From: Agrocybe praecox
Taxonomy: Eukaryota > Basidiomycota > Agaricomycetes > Agaricales > Agrocybaceae
Direction: 5' to 3'
DNA: 64,000 bases
Assembly (NCBI GenBank): GCA_964017145.1
Contig: OZ024848.1
Span: forward strand, 3,236,501 to 3,300,500
How positions within the stretch are numbered: the stretch's first letter is position 1; every line of letters starts with the position of its first letter. Position numbers and translations under genes: made by a program. Below the pieces are notes generated by a model, which was not told the DNA's origin, did no database searches, and saw nothing but the letters and a program-made list of their open reading frames with translations. Of the stretch, positions 12,089 through 23,282 are shown in pieces.

Positions 12089-12244
12089 TTATCCACCAAG
12101 TCGGTCACATTATCCACCAACTGACGTCGATTATCCACCAACTTGATCAATTATCCACTTCAATTTCGCATTACCCACCAAATTTATGTATTATCCACCA
12201 AGTGTCGTCCGTTATCCACCAACTCAACATTTATTATCCACCAA
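12089..12244 (+). repeat. FB1 left iteron array
   Basis: Eight units of TTATCCACCAA (one TTACCCACCAA, one TTATCCACTTC) separated by 9-11 variable bases, giving a period close to 21 bp. Confidence 0.9.
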
Positions 12245-13093
12245 GTCCGGTGATTTAATTTTTCGTCATGCCATCCCTGCCGGGCTCGTTCGATGGCCGT
12301 TATGATCTCTAAATAAGCCGTTCAGCACCTGACGCGCATCAATAAGTGATACATGGCATTGGATATAACGATAGGCGGGCATTGAAAAGACCCACAAGCT
12401 CTAATCAAAACATTTTTGATTTGATGCGCAGTGGCATTCCTTTGCCGATTATTGGTAAGCTAACCATTGTACTTCTTATTTCTGAGTGTATATGTACTAT
12501 ATATCCTCAAGTATGTATGGAATATATTTGATGTGCACGTATAAGGCTCTTATCTACTAGTTATATGTGAATACCATGGAGACACTAAATGCACGCGGGA
12601 TCGCTTATTCTGCGTGCTGATGAACCGTGGGAACGCGGTATGCGCGCAACGCGCACATCAGCCGCTTGTTGCTGAATCTACTCGTAGAGCTTCTCAAATC
12701 AACCAGTATTATTTGAAACTCTGTAGATATGTAGATTATTGTGCAATAAGGGCATTCCGCCAAAAAAAACCGACGCCAGGTCCTCCTGAGAGCTGATGAA
12801 CCGTGGGAACAGCAGAGAACAGTTGAATAAATTTCCAGGTCTCAAGAGGACCTGGCGTCGGTTTTTTATTTCGAAATATCATTATTACATAATAATATAC
12901 ACTACTCTTTACACCCATTATTTACCTCAATAATACACCCGTTTAATGTATGCATGGCTTACTAAGTTCATGCCGAATACCTGGCATGAGTGCCGTGTAT
13001 ATGTAACAAGTGCCGAAAGGCTGATTTAGGGATCATAACGGCCATCGAATGAGCCCGGCAGGGACGGCATGACGAAAATTTAAATCACCGGAC

Positions 13094-13250
13094 TTGGTGG
13101 ATAATAAATGCTGAGTTGGTGGATAACGGACGACACTTGGTGGATAATACATAAAGTTGGTGGATAATACATAAAGTTGATGGATAATGCTAAATTGAAG
13201 TGGATAATCGACGTCAGTTGGTGGATAATGCGACCGACTTGGTGGATAAT
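13094..13250 (-). repeat. FB1 right iteron array
   Basis: Mirror of the left array: eight TTGGTGGATAA-type units (one TTGATGGATAA, one shortened AAGTGGATAA) at the same approximately 21-bp spacing. Confidence 0.9.
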
Positions 13251-14047
13251 ACACCGAAGTTGGTTGTAAATCTACATTTAATTTTTGTACAATCCGGCAC
13301 TCATAATTACTATAACCAAAAGCAGAAACGTGTATTAAACTAGCGTATCGAAATTCCAGGAAATCTTGGAAGTTATATACCGAAACATGTTGGCACTGGT
13401 GCGATTAAATATGCATGATTGCAATATAAGGACCGTGAGACGGCAGGGCAAAGAAGGAGCTATGGATAATGTCAAATTTGAGGGAAAGTGGTTATAACTA
13501 AATGTATATTCCGTACCGTATATATTTTAGACTTCTTCGGTAAAATTTTGGATGTTTGTGGCATCAGGGGGTACTTCTTGAATCTCAGAGCTGTTGTGAT
13601 TTTGAGCAGCGGCTGCAAAGGCACTAACAACTGTATCACTTAGTTCTGAGATTGTACTGGTTGAATACTCCTCGTTGGAATCCTTCTTTCTCAATTCGAG
13701 ACGAGCAACCATGAGGGTCGGTGCAAATGCCTATCAAATCGATTGCGGGTGATTAGAAATCCTTTGCAAGATGATTCACAATCCACTTACGGTTGTGATG
13801 GACATGATTGCATTGATATATATTCCTGCATTGAAGACAGATGCCGCAGACGCCGAAACTGCTGAGCTACTATTGACGAACGTGATAATTGCGTTCATCA
13901 ATGTTGAGCAGGAGTATAAGGCAGACGACTCTATCGTTATATGGCTGTCCGTTCGCCGAAAATAAAAAAGTATATAGTTCGGAGATGTAATTAGTATGTA
14001 GTACGTATATATAACACATATATCAATAAATACATACTTTACCTTTG

Positions 14048-14205
14048 TTATCCAACACATAAGTAAGATTGTCCAAACATACTTGTCAGGTTTTCCAACA
14101 TATTTGTCGGATTATCCAACACATGGGTTGGGTTGTCCAATATATTTGCCGGATTATCCAGTGCATGGGTCGGGTTATCCAACACATGTACTGGATTGTC
14201 CAACA
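14048..14205 (+). repeat. FB2 left iteron array
   Basis: About eight units of form TTATCCAACACATGGGTTGGG with TTGTCCA and TTTTCCA variants, period 21 bp. Confidence 0.88.
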
Positions 14206-14765
14206 CTATGTGCGCGATCGTGTCCAATATATATATTTCCTCTCGGCTAAGAAAGCCGAGCGTGCCGAAGGTCTGTGATTGCCATTCTGATCCTGTTCAA
14301 AGCCTGTGTCGGCATAGCTGAGTAGGACTCGGCGCAACGCCGTTTTGATGCGGCCATGTACATTGGTCCTGCGCCTGCAATCCGTCGAAAATGATGCGCA
14401 TCGCATGACAGCCGGAAATTGCCGTATTACCGGACTTAGAGAAATCTGTGTTTAAATCGAGTACGCAACTGATTTTCCTACCTTTAAAAGCGTAACAATC
14501 GGAATTGTCTCTCCTTTGATCCAGATATATAATAACAGAGTGAATATATCAATTTCCGGCTATCATGCGATGCGCATCATTTTCGACGAATTGCAGGCGC
14601 AAGACCAATGTACATGGCCGCATCAAAACGGCGTTGCGCCGAGTCTAACTCAGCCGTGCCGATACAGGCTGTGAACAGGATCAGAATGGCGATCACTGAC
14701 CTTCGGCATGCTCGGCTTTCTTAGCCGAGAGGAAATATATATATTGGACACGATCGCGCACATAG

Positions 14766-14905
14766 TGTTGGACAATCCAGTACATGTATTGGATAATCCG
14801 ATACATATGTTGGATAACCCGACCCATGTGTTGGATAATCCGACAAATATATTAGACAACCCGACAAGTATGTTGGATAATCGTACTTATGTGTTGGATA
14901 ATCAA
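14766..14905 (-). repeat. FB2 right iteron array
   Basis: Mirror units of form GTTGGATAATCCGACAAATAT, period 21 bp, pairing with the left array. Confidence 0.88.
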
Positions 14906-15895
14906 GGCAATGTATGTATACATTGAGATATATGTTGAATACATGTACTACATACTAGTAACATCGTAGAACTATATATATATTTATTTTCGGCGAACGG
15001 ACAGCCATATCGTTATTTCAACGATTTTCATGTAATTTCCTCGAGCCTTGTGATTTACTGTTTTGGTGGAATAGATCTCCTTGCCAATTGCAAGTGACAC
15101 AACCATACTTGTTGCAGCTGTTACACACTGGCTAGTCGCATATAGGATGTTGGACTGCTGTGTAAATTGATCTGTCTGATAGCGCAGTGGGTCTAGGTAA
15201 AGGAGAAAATACGTGAGAATTGTGGCAGTGGTAATCACTGTAGAAATATATCAATGTGCAATTTAGAATACACGGAGACACTGTAATTACCAATTTCACC
15301 AATATAAATACCGAGGAATCCAAGGGTGATGTATTTCCGGTCACGAAAAAGGTTCCAGGAACGCCATATCTAATATTTTTGTCAGTGAGATGAAGTAATA
15401 CGGCTCACACAATATTTACCAGCAAACCATCGGCAAGAATCTGACCTGATCCTGTCAATGTTATGATTAAGATAGTTTCTGTAGGCGTAGCCTGGTCGAA
15501 CAGGCTCAAATAAAAGATATCAAATCTAGTGTCGGCTGCTCCTCCTGCGAATAAGGTAGCTGTATAAACCCAGTTTGTGATCAAAATTCCAATGGTGAGA
15601 CCAAACAGTCCTGCAAGAACACTAGTAACCACTCGTTGAGGTGGTTGGGACCTGCGTGCTGGAAATATATTAGCATTTCATGCCTGTCTCATGCAGTCTG
15701 CCCTTACAATAAATTCTGAATGTTATCAAATAAAACCCAATATATGCTCCTATGTATAGATGTTCAGCCACGTTACGTTCCATAAAAGTAGTACTTACCT
15801 GCGAGAAATTGAAACAACAATGTCGAATTTAAGTCCCCACTAATAAGTGAGTTTTGAAATGATATGGGGAAGGTGTTATCACCTGGGGAAGACAT

Positions 15896-16930
15896 AATGG
15901 AATATGGTTTTGTAATAACCTAAGTTGAGTAGTCGCCGCCTTTAAGTACTATTACGAGCGTCTATTCTGAGGGCTTGAATCAAGTTGTCATGGTACACTA
16001 AGATCTACGTCACGTATCAAAAAGAGCGAGGCATCTGACATTGTTATGATCATTTTTTACTAATGATACGGCTTTCAACCGGTACATCAGCGCGAGCACA
16101 GAGACTGAGAACCACCAGAACTCGAAGCCTCGACGATAGGACTAAGCTTTATCTTCAGCTGGCCCGTGTGGAATGTTACTACCTGACACAAGAGTTTTCT
16201 ATATCGATGCAGAAGGAACTTTACAATCCACAACAGGCGAAGCATTTCATCACTGATAAACGTTAGACACCTGTTCAGTCAACGAATAGATCCCCACACA
16301 AACCCCAATTCTCAAGCTATACATGTCACTGAGGAAGCGCCAGATCCCGAAGGTTGTGAATGATAGATGAACGTTTCCAGCCGCTCTAGTCAATTATTTC
16401 CGCCGGGCACTCACTAACTTGAGACGAACACAGCACATCCGGAACTAGTGGAAAAGATACATATGTTCCTCGAACCTGATGTCGAAAGAGGTGATCAAGT
16501 TTGTCCAGGTTCTGGGACACAAACGCAAACTAGTCGGGACACGTACATTGAATAAGAAGCATAATATACGAGTCATTGAAAAGACCCGAAGCAAGAAAGC
16601 CAGCAGGCACACACAATTGAAATGTTTGATTTTTTGCTGATTTTCAAAATTTTCCGCTTCTTCAACCTACACTCAGCGCAGCCGCTACAGTCTTTCCAGT
16701 GTCCAAATATCCTTCCCCGGCGATAAGCAGTTCGGTTGATTTTCCGGTCCAAATGGTGTCACTGAAAATTTGATATTCAGTGGAAGGAATGGTAAGTATG
16801 CATATAGACGTGATAAATTTGTGGTTTAATTTGGAAAGGAGACAAAACTGACGAACCGCGTAGATGTGGAAGATTGGCAGGTCGACGTCGGTTCGGTAGT
16901 GTGAAAAATTGAACCGGCTTAGTGAGATGC
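15896..16930. other. Duplicated 5' region of a 7T gene
   Basis: Contains the upstream region of the interrupted 7T gene. It is matched by 42530-43690. A shared block near 16085-16250 (GGTACATCAGCGCGAGCACA and following) also recurs upstream of other 7T copies (near 28500-28600 and 63380-63760). No convincing coding sequence. Confidence 0.6.
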
Positions 16931-19900
16931 CGTGAGCGCAGTTGACAAATCAAATGACTTGATAGGCTCCGCCGGATTCGGACTTGAGCTTGACAAGCAA
17001 TTGTCCGACGTCTCAATCACACTCCTCATCGTACAAATTCGCCAACCCATGAAGCAGTACGAGCACGCACGCGCATGCACATGCACTCCTCCGCTCAACG
17101 CACACTTACCCACTCGCGAAGAATAAGTCGTCGTTCTCGTCGTTGCCCCTCGCGCAACCTCAGGCCGGTATCAGTATCAACGTTCCTAGCACCAACGCCG
17201 AGAAACGCGTTAAGAAGGACTCGGGCTCTGTCCAATAGAAAGGGAGTGGGAGCGTGGACATGGGCGGGTTGAACACTGAGACCCGTCGCTATTTCTATTC
17301 CTGTTGTCACGAATCGGAATCGGAGGCATGAGGAGCCGCAGTCGCAGGACAGGGAGAGGGAGAGGGTGGCGCAGGAGAGGGAAAGGATGACGCAGGAGAT
17401 GGAGAGGACGCCGACGCCAGTGCACCCCTCGATGCACCCCTCGACGCCTTTGTGTGCTGACTTTGATTGCTATCGTCATCTTCCATTTTGTCTGGTGCGT
17501 ACATATTTGCCATACAAAATTGCCAATATGGATAATTTGATTTTTTATTTATTGCTATGTTTCTTTCTTTCTAGTTGGGGCATCTCTCCATTTCTGTTGA
17601 CATTAAGCTTAACCCTCCCCCCTGGACGTTGGATTTTGGCCAGACAACATGCCCGACACGATATACCCGTACCTCCACATACGCTACGTATTACCCGAGC
17701 ACGAACACGAGCGCCATACGCAGTAGAGCCGCGTACAGGTCCAGTTACCGATCCATATCCATCCCTCCTAGAGAGCAACGCAGCCCCCGTTCGTCAGCAT
17801 CTGCAAATATCGGCGTACCCCGCATCTGCATCATCATCATCCTCGACGACGACAACGATATTAGGGAAATTATAGACTCCATCATCACTTCACGCACAAG
17901 CCGCTCCCTACGCTTACTCTAAATTTGGCCTCTGCGTATGCGCATAGCGGTTCCAATCCCAGTTTATCTTACGTTAAAACCACCAACGACACGAGAGGAA
18001 AAGGAAACGCAAAAGGAAAATGAAAACGATCACCGAAAGCAGAAACAACAACAAAATGACGCAAGTCAGCGTCAAAGTAGACTTTGACTTTGGTTTCGAC
18101 CTGTCTGCGGTCGTTTCTGTCCCTTAGGCCTTCTCCCTCATCCTCCTCCTCTCTTATCCCCTCCTCCTCTTTTACCCCCACCTCCTGTTCCTCGTCATCC
18201 TCCTCGCTCACACCGAAAAACACCACCGCCGCCACACCCACAAAGTCCTCAGACCAAAGGACGAGCAACAGGAGGAAGCGCGCATTCACTCTGCCTTTCT
18301 CCTCCTCCTCCTCCTCCTCCTCCTACGCGCACTCATATCCCCAAATTCAAGCGGTATAGGGGCAGAAGAACATCGTCCCGTTCCCTCGGAGCTATCCCGG
18401 GAGTGATTCAGAGTAGGAGGGGGATCTTCATGTTCCACTTCTTTCTCATTCTCATCATCGTCCACTTCTTCCGCCACCTCCACGGCCACCTCCACCACCA
18501 CATCAGCGACATCCACCCCCTCGCACGCATCGTACAAATCCATCCACGCACACGCATTCCTCTGCTTAACTTAACCTCATCCCCTCACAAAGCCGAACAA
18601 GAACAAATCGTTGTCGTCGCTGCTCCTCGCGCAAGCTTAGGCTGGTCTCAGTATCGCCGTTCCTACCACCGTTCCTATCAGCGTTCCTAGCACCAATGCC
18701 GAGAGGCGCGTGAGGAAGGGCTCGGGGTCTGTTCAATGGAATGGGAACGTGGGGGTGGGGGTGGGGGTGGGCGGGTTGAGCACTGCGCGACCTATCGCTA
18801 TCCCTATCGCGAATCGTGTTTTGAGGAGTGTGGGTGGGCATGGGCAGTCGCATGAGAGGGATAAGGTGGTGCATGAGGGGAGGATGACACTGACGTACAT
18901 CCCGATGCACCTGCCAACCCCGACGCCTTCGACGCCTCTATCAGCCGCTCAGCACGTTTCTGCTCTATCGATCGTCGTTGTTGGCCCAGATGCGCAGGTC
19001 CAGGTCCAAGTGCAGATGCGAATGATGCGAATGCAGATGGTACAGACTCCGCCTCTGATTCTTCAATCTCGAGAACGCTAGTTCTAGGTCCTTACAAATA
19101 CGGATGCGGACAAGGACGCGGATGTGGACACCACGGCTCTGGATCGCCAACACCAACATCGACGAGACGCAGCCAAAGACGCAGATCACGACACGATTCT
19201 GCTCAAGATGATCGACTCTGCTCCTCGACGTTGACATTGGCGTCAGCGTTGGGAAGCAAAAGCAGGCGGAGTCCCAAGCCCAAGGCCCCCCACTATAGTC
19301 CCTCCTACCGCCTTCTTATTCCTCCATCGTTTCCCCTCCTCCAAATTCTGCTAATTTTCCTCCTCCGAATTCGTCGTCTCCTCTAGCTACGCACGGGGCC
19401 GATGATAATAGAGATAACCTCGTCCTAGCTCAGAAGAAATCCCCCGTACCCGTAGATCCAAAAATTGTGATTGTCGTTCTCAAACCTATCAGAAGCGGCC
19501 AGGTACCTATTTCCGTGCCTGTGCCTGTCGTCGCGTCCTCATCGTCCAACTCCCCCCCCCCCCCCCTCTTCCTCTCACCATGCTCAGCCTCAGTCCGCGT
19601 CCCATCAGCAGCAGCAGCGTTACACTCAACAACACCCCCGCCGTCCACCATCCTCCGAGCTCAAGCTGCTCGTGTACCTCTATCGCACGATTGTGTATGC
19701 CGTGGAGAGTCGGTATAGGCGAGGTGTGATGGGTAGGCGAAGGATTCGAAGGTCGGAGGCAAAGCTAGCAAGAAAGTCAGCAAGAAGGAAAAGGAGAAGG
19801 AGAGGAGGAAATGCACATACAGCACCGCCAAAGCCGCCCAGCTAGATGTGCAAGATGCGTTACTCGCGATTCGCCTGTGGGGGTTCTTGAGGGCACAGGG

Positions 19901-20490
19901 TGTGAATGAGCGGGAGCCGGATGTTCGGTTTGAGGGGGAGGGGGAGGGTCATGCAGAAGAGGAAGAGGAAGGACCAGAGATGATCGTGGTGCATAGGGCT
20001 CTAGGGGATGTGAATGAGGAGGAGGAGGAGATTGTCGTTGAACATGTTCACGTTCAACGTCAACTCCCAAATTCGAATGGGAAGGAACAGGGAAAGAGGA
20101 AGACGCCAATGAAGGCTTCGCCCGAGCCTCCGAAGGTTTCTGGCCCGACTAGAACTAAATCGACGTCGTCAGCTGTGGGTGGGAAAGGAGTACAAGACCA
20201 ACAACGACAAGAGCGCCCTGTCCTACCTCCGTCATACATGATCGCGTTCCTGACAATGCGGCATCGGATGAGTCCGCCCAGGCGCTCTTCTCCTTCCTCT
20301 TCCTCGCATTCCGGCTTAGCGGGTTGGGGTCGCGTGCGTGGGTCGCTGATGCGGATGAGAAAGGAGAAGGAGAAACACGAGAGGTGGACGAAGAATTCGG
20401 TTTGGTTGATTATTACGCTAGGTTGGAATATTGAGTTAAACGTGGAGCGGTGTTTCGTTTCTTTTCTTTTCCTTTATTCGGGAAGATGAG
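16931..20490 (+). repeat. Family L repeat, copy 3 (longest)
   Basis: Carries the fullest set of L segments. In order: coiled-like head and AAPRA, SGSV block, PTYYPSTNTSAIRSRAAYRSSYR, a Ser-rich tract (18120-18330) with SDSESEGG-like acidic end, a second SGSVQWNG block at about 18720, then SSELKLLVYLYRTIVYAVESRYR and KCTYSTAKAAQLDVQDALLAIRLWGF (19800-19880). An acidic, basic and Ser-rich C-terminal region runs to the stop near 20487. Frame changes between segments imply introns or indels. I do not recognise the protein; the last 640 nt (from 19848) is one open frame. Confidence 0.5.
18296..18327 (+). repeat. (CTC)n microsatellite
   Basis: About nine CTC triplets in a row, encoding Ser or Leu runs in the L-family Ser-rich tract. 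Confidence 0.9.
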
Positions 20491-20639
20491 CATATGAGTG
20501 CCTCTACTTCGTGCATGAGTTGGTCTGATATGATTATAAAGATAGGTTCTATCCGACGATCATTGTCCGACGACCCTTTCACAACGCGGACTAGAACTCG
20601 AAGCTCCAAGTTTTTCCCACTTTCTCTTTCTTTTTCAAA

Positions 20640-21268
20640 TTTCATCATTGCAGCGACGATACCTACAAATTCATCGTTGCGGTATTTATAGCAGGGCTCG
20701 TACATTTCCTTAAACAATCGGTATGTACCGTTATGGCAACCCTGCGGTTACCATTTAAAGACATTATTTCAGGGTATGATAGACGCCTATGTAAAGCTTC
20801 AAAGGGCTCTGGACGAAGAATACCGGACCACGATTGAGCCGTACTACAGGTATCCTAAACTATCTTTCATCCTGGCTATCGTGTGCCATACAAGAAGAAT
20901 AACTTCAGATGGACCGCATCATTCCACAGAACGAACTGATTGCAGGATAGTTTCGGAGCCCGAAGCGATCAAAGATCTACAGAGATCTCGGGGACGCTTG
21001 CACTCAAAAGCGATTTTGCAGTGTCTCGCTTGCTTATGCTCAGAACTCCATCTTATGATGCCAAGGACGTGGAAATACTTTCAAAGTGGGCAGAATTCGA
21101 ACCTCAAAACATTCACGGGGTTGTTGAAGAGTGATACAGAGACAATCATTAACCCTCGTCACTACCTTGAAGTCCTTCAGACATGTTATGAGGACATTGT
21201 GAGTGCTGCTGACGACTCCGCCTTAAGTGATGTGTGGCAGCATTGTGATTGGCTACGAATATCATAAA
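20640..21268 (+). CDS. Possible unidentified multi-exon gene
   Basis: Outside the duplicated blocks. An exon ending at about 20719 reads DDTYKFIVAVFIAGLVHFLKQS (a possible membrane segment). Splicing at GTATGT...TTCAG joins it to GMIDAYVKLQRALDEEYRTT (from 20774). A further splice at TACAG/GTATCC to GCAG gives RIVSEPEAIKDLQRSRGRL, then CYEDIVSAADDSALSDVWQH, ending at 21265. The joins keep frame. A following frame (21334-21549, YEYLVILGYILYFF) may be another exon. The true start was not found. No family recognised; this could be a degraded gene. Confidence 0.35.
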
Positions 21269-21559
21269 GAAAAACGCCGGTAAGTGTTTTTTGTTTCTGT
21301 ATCCTCTCTCAGAACATCCACGACTAAAGAACTTTGAAAGCTTCAAACACCAAACGACCACCCAAGTACGAGTATCTTGTAATACTGGGATACATACTTT
21401 ACTTTTTCCCTCGCGCTGGAAGATGCGAGAATTTACTGCATCTTTGCGAGACGAAAGCGTTACTGGCTTATGCAGACATGTTCTCCCAACATCGGGATGC
21501 CTTGCTAACGTGCTATGGATGCATACGTGAAACGTTGGAGTACTTGTAGGAGCGAGTCA

Positions 21560-22194
21560 TTGGATATTGACGAGTGGGCATATCCGTACACACTGGCCAA
21601 GATTACGAGGTCCATCTTCACGCTTGCGTTTCGGCTCAGATCCGAATCGACTATGTAGCTTATGTAGCTTAGGTATACTACTCACTTCCCAGTTCTTAAT
21701 GATGCAATAGCCCTTGCGCAGCGTAGGCTCTGTAAGACAGATCACTTGATGGTCAGAATTTCTTATGTGGGATTACATGCACTACATCCATTTAAAGTCC
21801 CCACTAACTGGCGTTAATATGAAGTGGTTCTTGAATTCATATGTCATTTCTCAATCATTTCTTCCAAAAGACGGATGCCTCCAAAGTGTCGTTGATGTAA
21901 CATCCTTGTTGCTTGATTGAACATTGACCTTGAACGTTTGAACCTTGAATGTTGAAATCCAAACATTTGTTATTTCATTTGATGGAAATCGTCATACGAG
22001 TTTTGATTGACTGATCTTATTTGCAGTATGATCCAATTACATTGAAGACAGCTGTAATCAATGTTGAAGCAAGTGAAAATATAATGGATTTTCAGTTAAA
22101 AGGCACGAACAAGTAACTATGGATGCCGGGAATGATTCAAATCCCTATAAGAAAGACGCAGAGGCTACAGGACTTGCCGTAAATTAACTATCCA
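21560..22194. other. Intergenic region upstream of the secreted protein gene
   Basis: AT-rich, no open frame of note. It contains the presumptive promoter of the 22195 gene; no specific element is identified. Confidence 0.55.
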
Positions 22195-22850
22195 ATGAAT
22201 CTCAAATTCAACTTCATCCTTGCCTCTCTTCTTTCCCTATCTGGGCTGTCCGCTAGTGCCATGCCCACTGACGAGCAAGGTGTTCTTCAAGTATGTATTC
22301 TCGCTTATACAACCCGAAAGTTCCCCTTGATATCTAGCGTGTACACCCTTTTTTTCAGAACTTGCACCCTTCGGATCCTCAGGCTTGTGGAGACCCTCGT
22401 GCCCTCGTCCCTCTTTATCGTCTGTGGAATCCAAATTTCAAAGATGATTTCTACACTGCGAGTCCAGCAGAGAAACAGCACTTCATTGCATTCTACAACT
22501 ACCGGGATGATGGTGTTGCAGGATACGTCTGGCCCCAGTCTGGACAACCCCGCACTATCCCCCTATATCGACTCTATAATGCCAGGCCAGGCTTCAACAA
22601 TCACTTTTTCACCACTTCCACTACAGAGCGAGATGTGGCCATCAAACTCAATGGGTACAGCTATGAGGGGATCATGGCATATGTATACAACGATGAACTT
22701 TGCGGCGGCTTACCATTCCATTACGTCTGGAGTCCTATTACCAAGAACAGTTTCTACACCATGGATGCACAAGAAAGGGACGATCTCATTAACTCACGCA
22801 CTGACGGGTATATTAGCGAGGGTGTTCGAGGTTTTCTTATGCGATTTTAG
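22195..22850 (+). CDS. Secreted DUF5648-like repeat protein
   Basis: Two exons (22195-22290 and 22359-22850; intron with GTATGT and TTTTTTCAG) give 195 aa. Residues 1-22 or so form a signal peptide (basic start, hydrophobic ASLLSLSGLSASA, then cleavage before MPTDEQ). The mature part has three tandem modules with the consensus LYRLWNP..DDFYTASPAE, LYRLYNARPGFNNHFFTTS.ERD and YVWSPITKNSFYTMDAQERD, each followed by a GY.SEGV/G-type motif. This is the pattern of the DUF5648 domain found in secreted fungal and bacterial proteins; its role is unknown. No lesion seen. It lies in a single-copy island between duplicated blocks. Confidence 0.85.
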
Positions 22851-23282
22851 GTAGATTGTCGACGTGGTGGCGTATCAGGGCCCATGGACAGAACTTTGCT
22901 ATCATTACAGGTGTATATTTTTAGGTTCTTTGTACTTTCCGTGATCGAAAGCAACAAATATACGTAAAAAGGGAGACATTTTTGTTCCCGCCGTCTGAGT
23001 AAGGAAATACATTGCTAGCACAGCTGAGTAACAACGGACAGAGAAAAAAATTGGAGAAATATATGCACGTGCCCCGAGCTCGCCTTCCGGACCGTCTCTC
23101 GCAAGTGACCTAATTATAAGCATTAAATACTACGTTCGAATCTTGAAAGCGGTCATTATCAAATAATTTTCTTGGTCTAAATTCTCATGTCTATTTATTC
23201 ATAGACCCTGTATGAGAGCCAGAGGGAATACGGGCCACTCCTATCTTGGACCATCTCTTTATCTCATTTTTTATCGTGTCAA

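Larger units (their letters stand above)
12033..13305. mobile_element. Foldback element FB1 with TTATCCACCAA arrays
   Basis: 1,273 bp. The two arms (about 12033-12325 and 13010-13305) are inverted copies of each other, starting TATGAGTGCCGGATTGTAC. The direct repeat ATTACTA flanks it at 12026-12032 and 13306-13312 (7 bp, extendable to 9 with the ambiguous TA). The related spacer at 40980-41040 has no such insert, which gives an empty site. Each arm carries an array of about eight TTATCCACCAA units. The centre (12330-13010) includes a smaller inverted pair around ACCGACGCCAGGTCCTC (12766-12868). No transposase is encoded, so it would be moved in trans. Confidence 0.85.
13941..15008. mobile_element. 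Foldback element FB2 with TTATCCA arrays
   Basis: 1,068 bp with perfect 26-nt ends beginning ATGGCTGTCCGTTCGCCG and the 8-bp target duplication ATCGTTAT at 13933-13940 and 15009-15016. Left arm is about 13941-14421, right arm about 14550-15008, with a 130-bp unique spacer, so nearly the whole element folds back on itself. The four other 7T genes keep the uninterrupted target. Each arm has an array of about 21-bp units with a TTATCCA/TTGTCCA core. No protein is encoded. Confidence 0.92.
13527..15895 (-). pseudogene. 7T-family membrane protein gene, interrupted by FB2
   Basis: Same exon plan as the intact gene at 29073-30364, read on the minus strand from ATG at 15895 to TAA at 13527. Pieces include VLAGLFGLTIGILITNWVYTA, GSGQILADGLL, LDPLRYQTDQFTQQSNILYA, the KIVEITIESSALYSCS helix and the tail NSSEIQEVPPDATN. 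The element FB2 (13941-15008) sits inside exon 5 exactly between the codons for VEIT(I) and ESSALYS, so the product would be cut after about the fifth membrane segment. Apart from that insertion I saw no other stop, suggesting recent loss. Confidence 0.85.
8173..18400 (+). repeat. Direct segmental duplication, member 1
   Basis: The order transporter fragment, L sequence, spacer, 7T gene (minus), 7T upstream region, L sequence recurs at 38437-45490 in the same orientation, with long stretches of near identity, for example the spacers 11480-12025 and 40440-41020. Foldback elements FB1 and FB2 occur only in this member, and the transporter fragment here is longer. Confidence 0.75.

Noticed and set aside
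12089..13250. TTATCCAC repeats resembling bacterial DnaA boxes (replication origin)
   Set aside because: The context is a eukaryotic intron-rich genome and the repeats lie symmetrically in the arms of a mobile element with target duplications; a bacterial-type origin is not plausible.
12089..13250. CRISPR-like array
   Set aside because: Units are 11 bp with 9-11 bp degenerate spacers, mirrored in two arms of a foldback element; no CRISPR repeat hairpins or cas genes.
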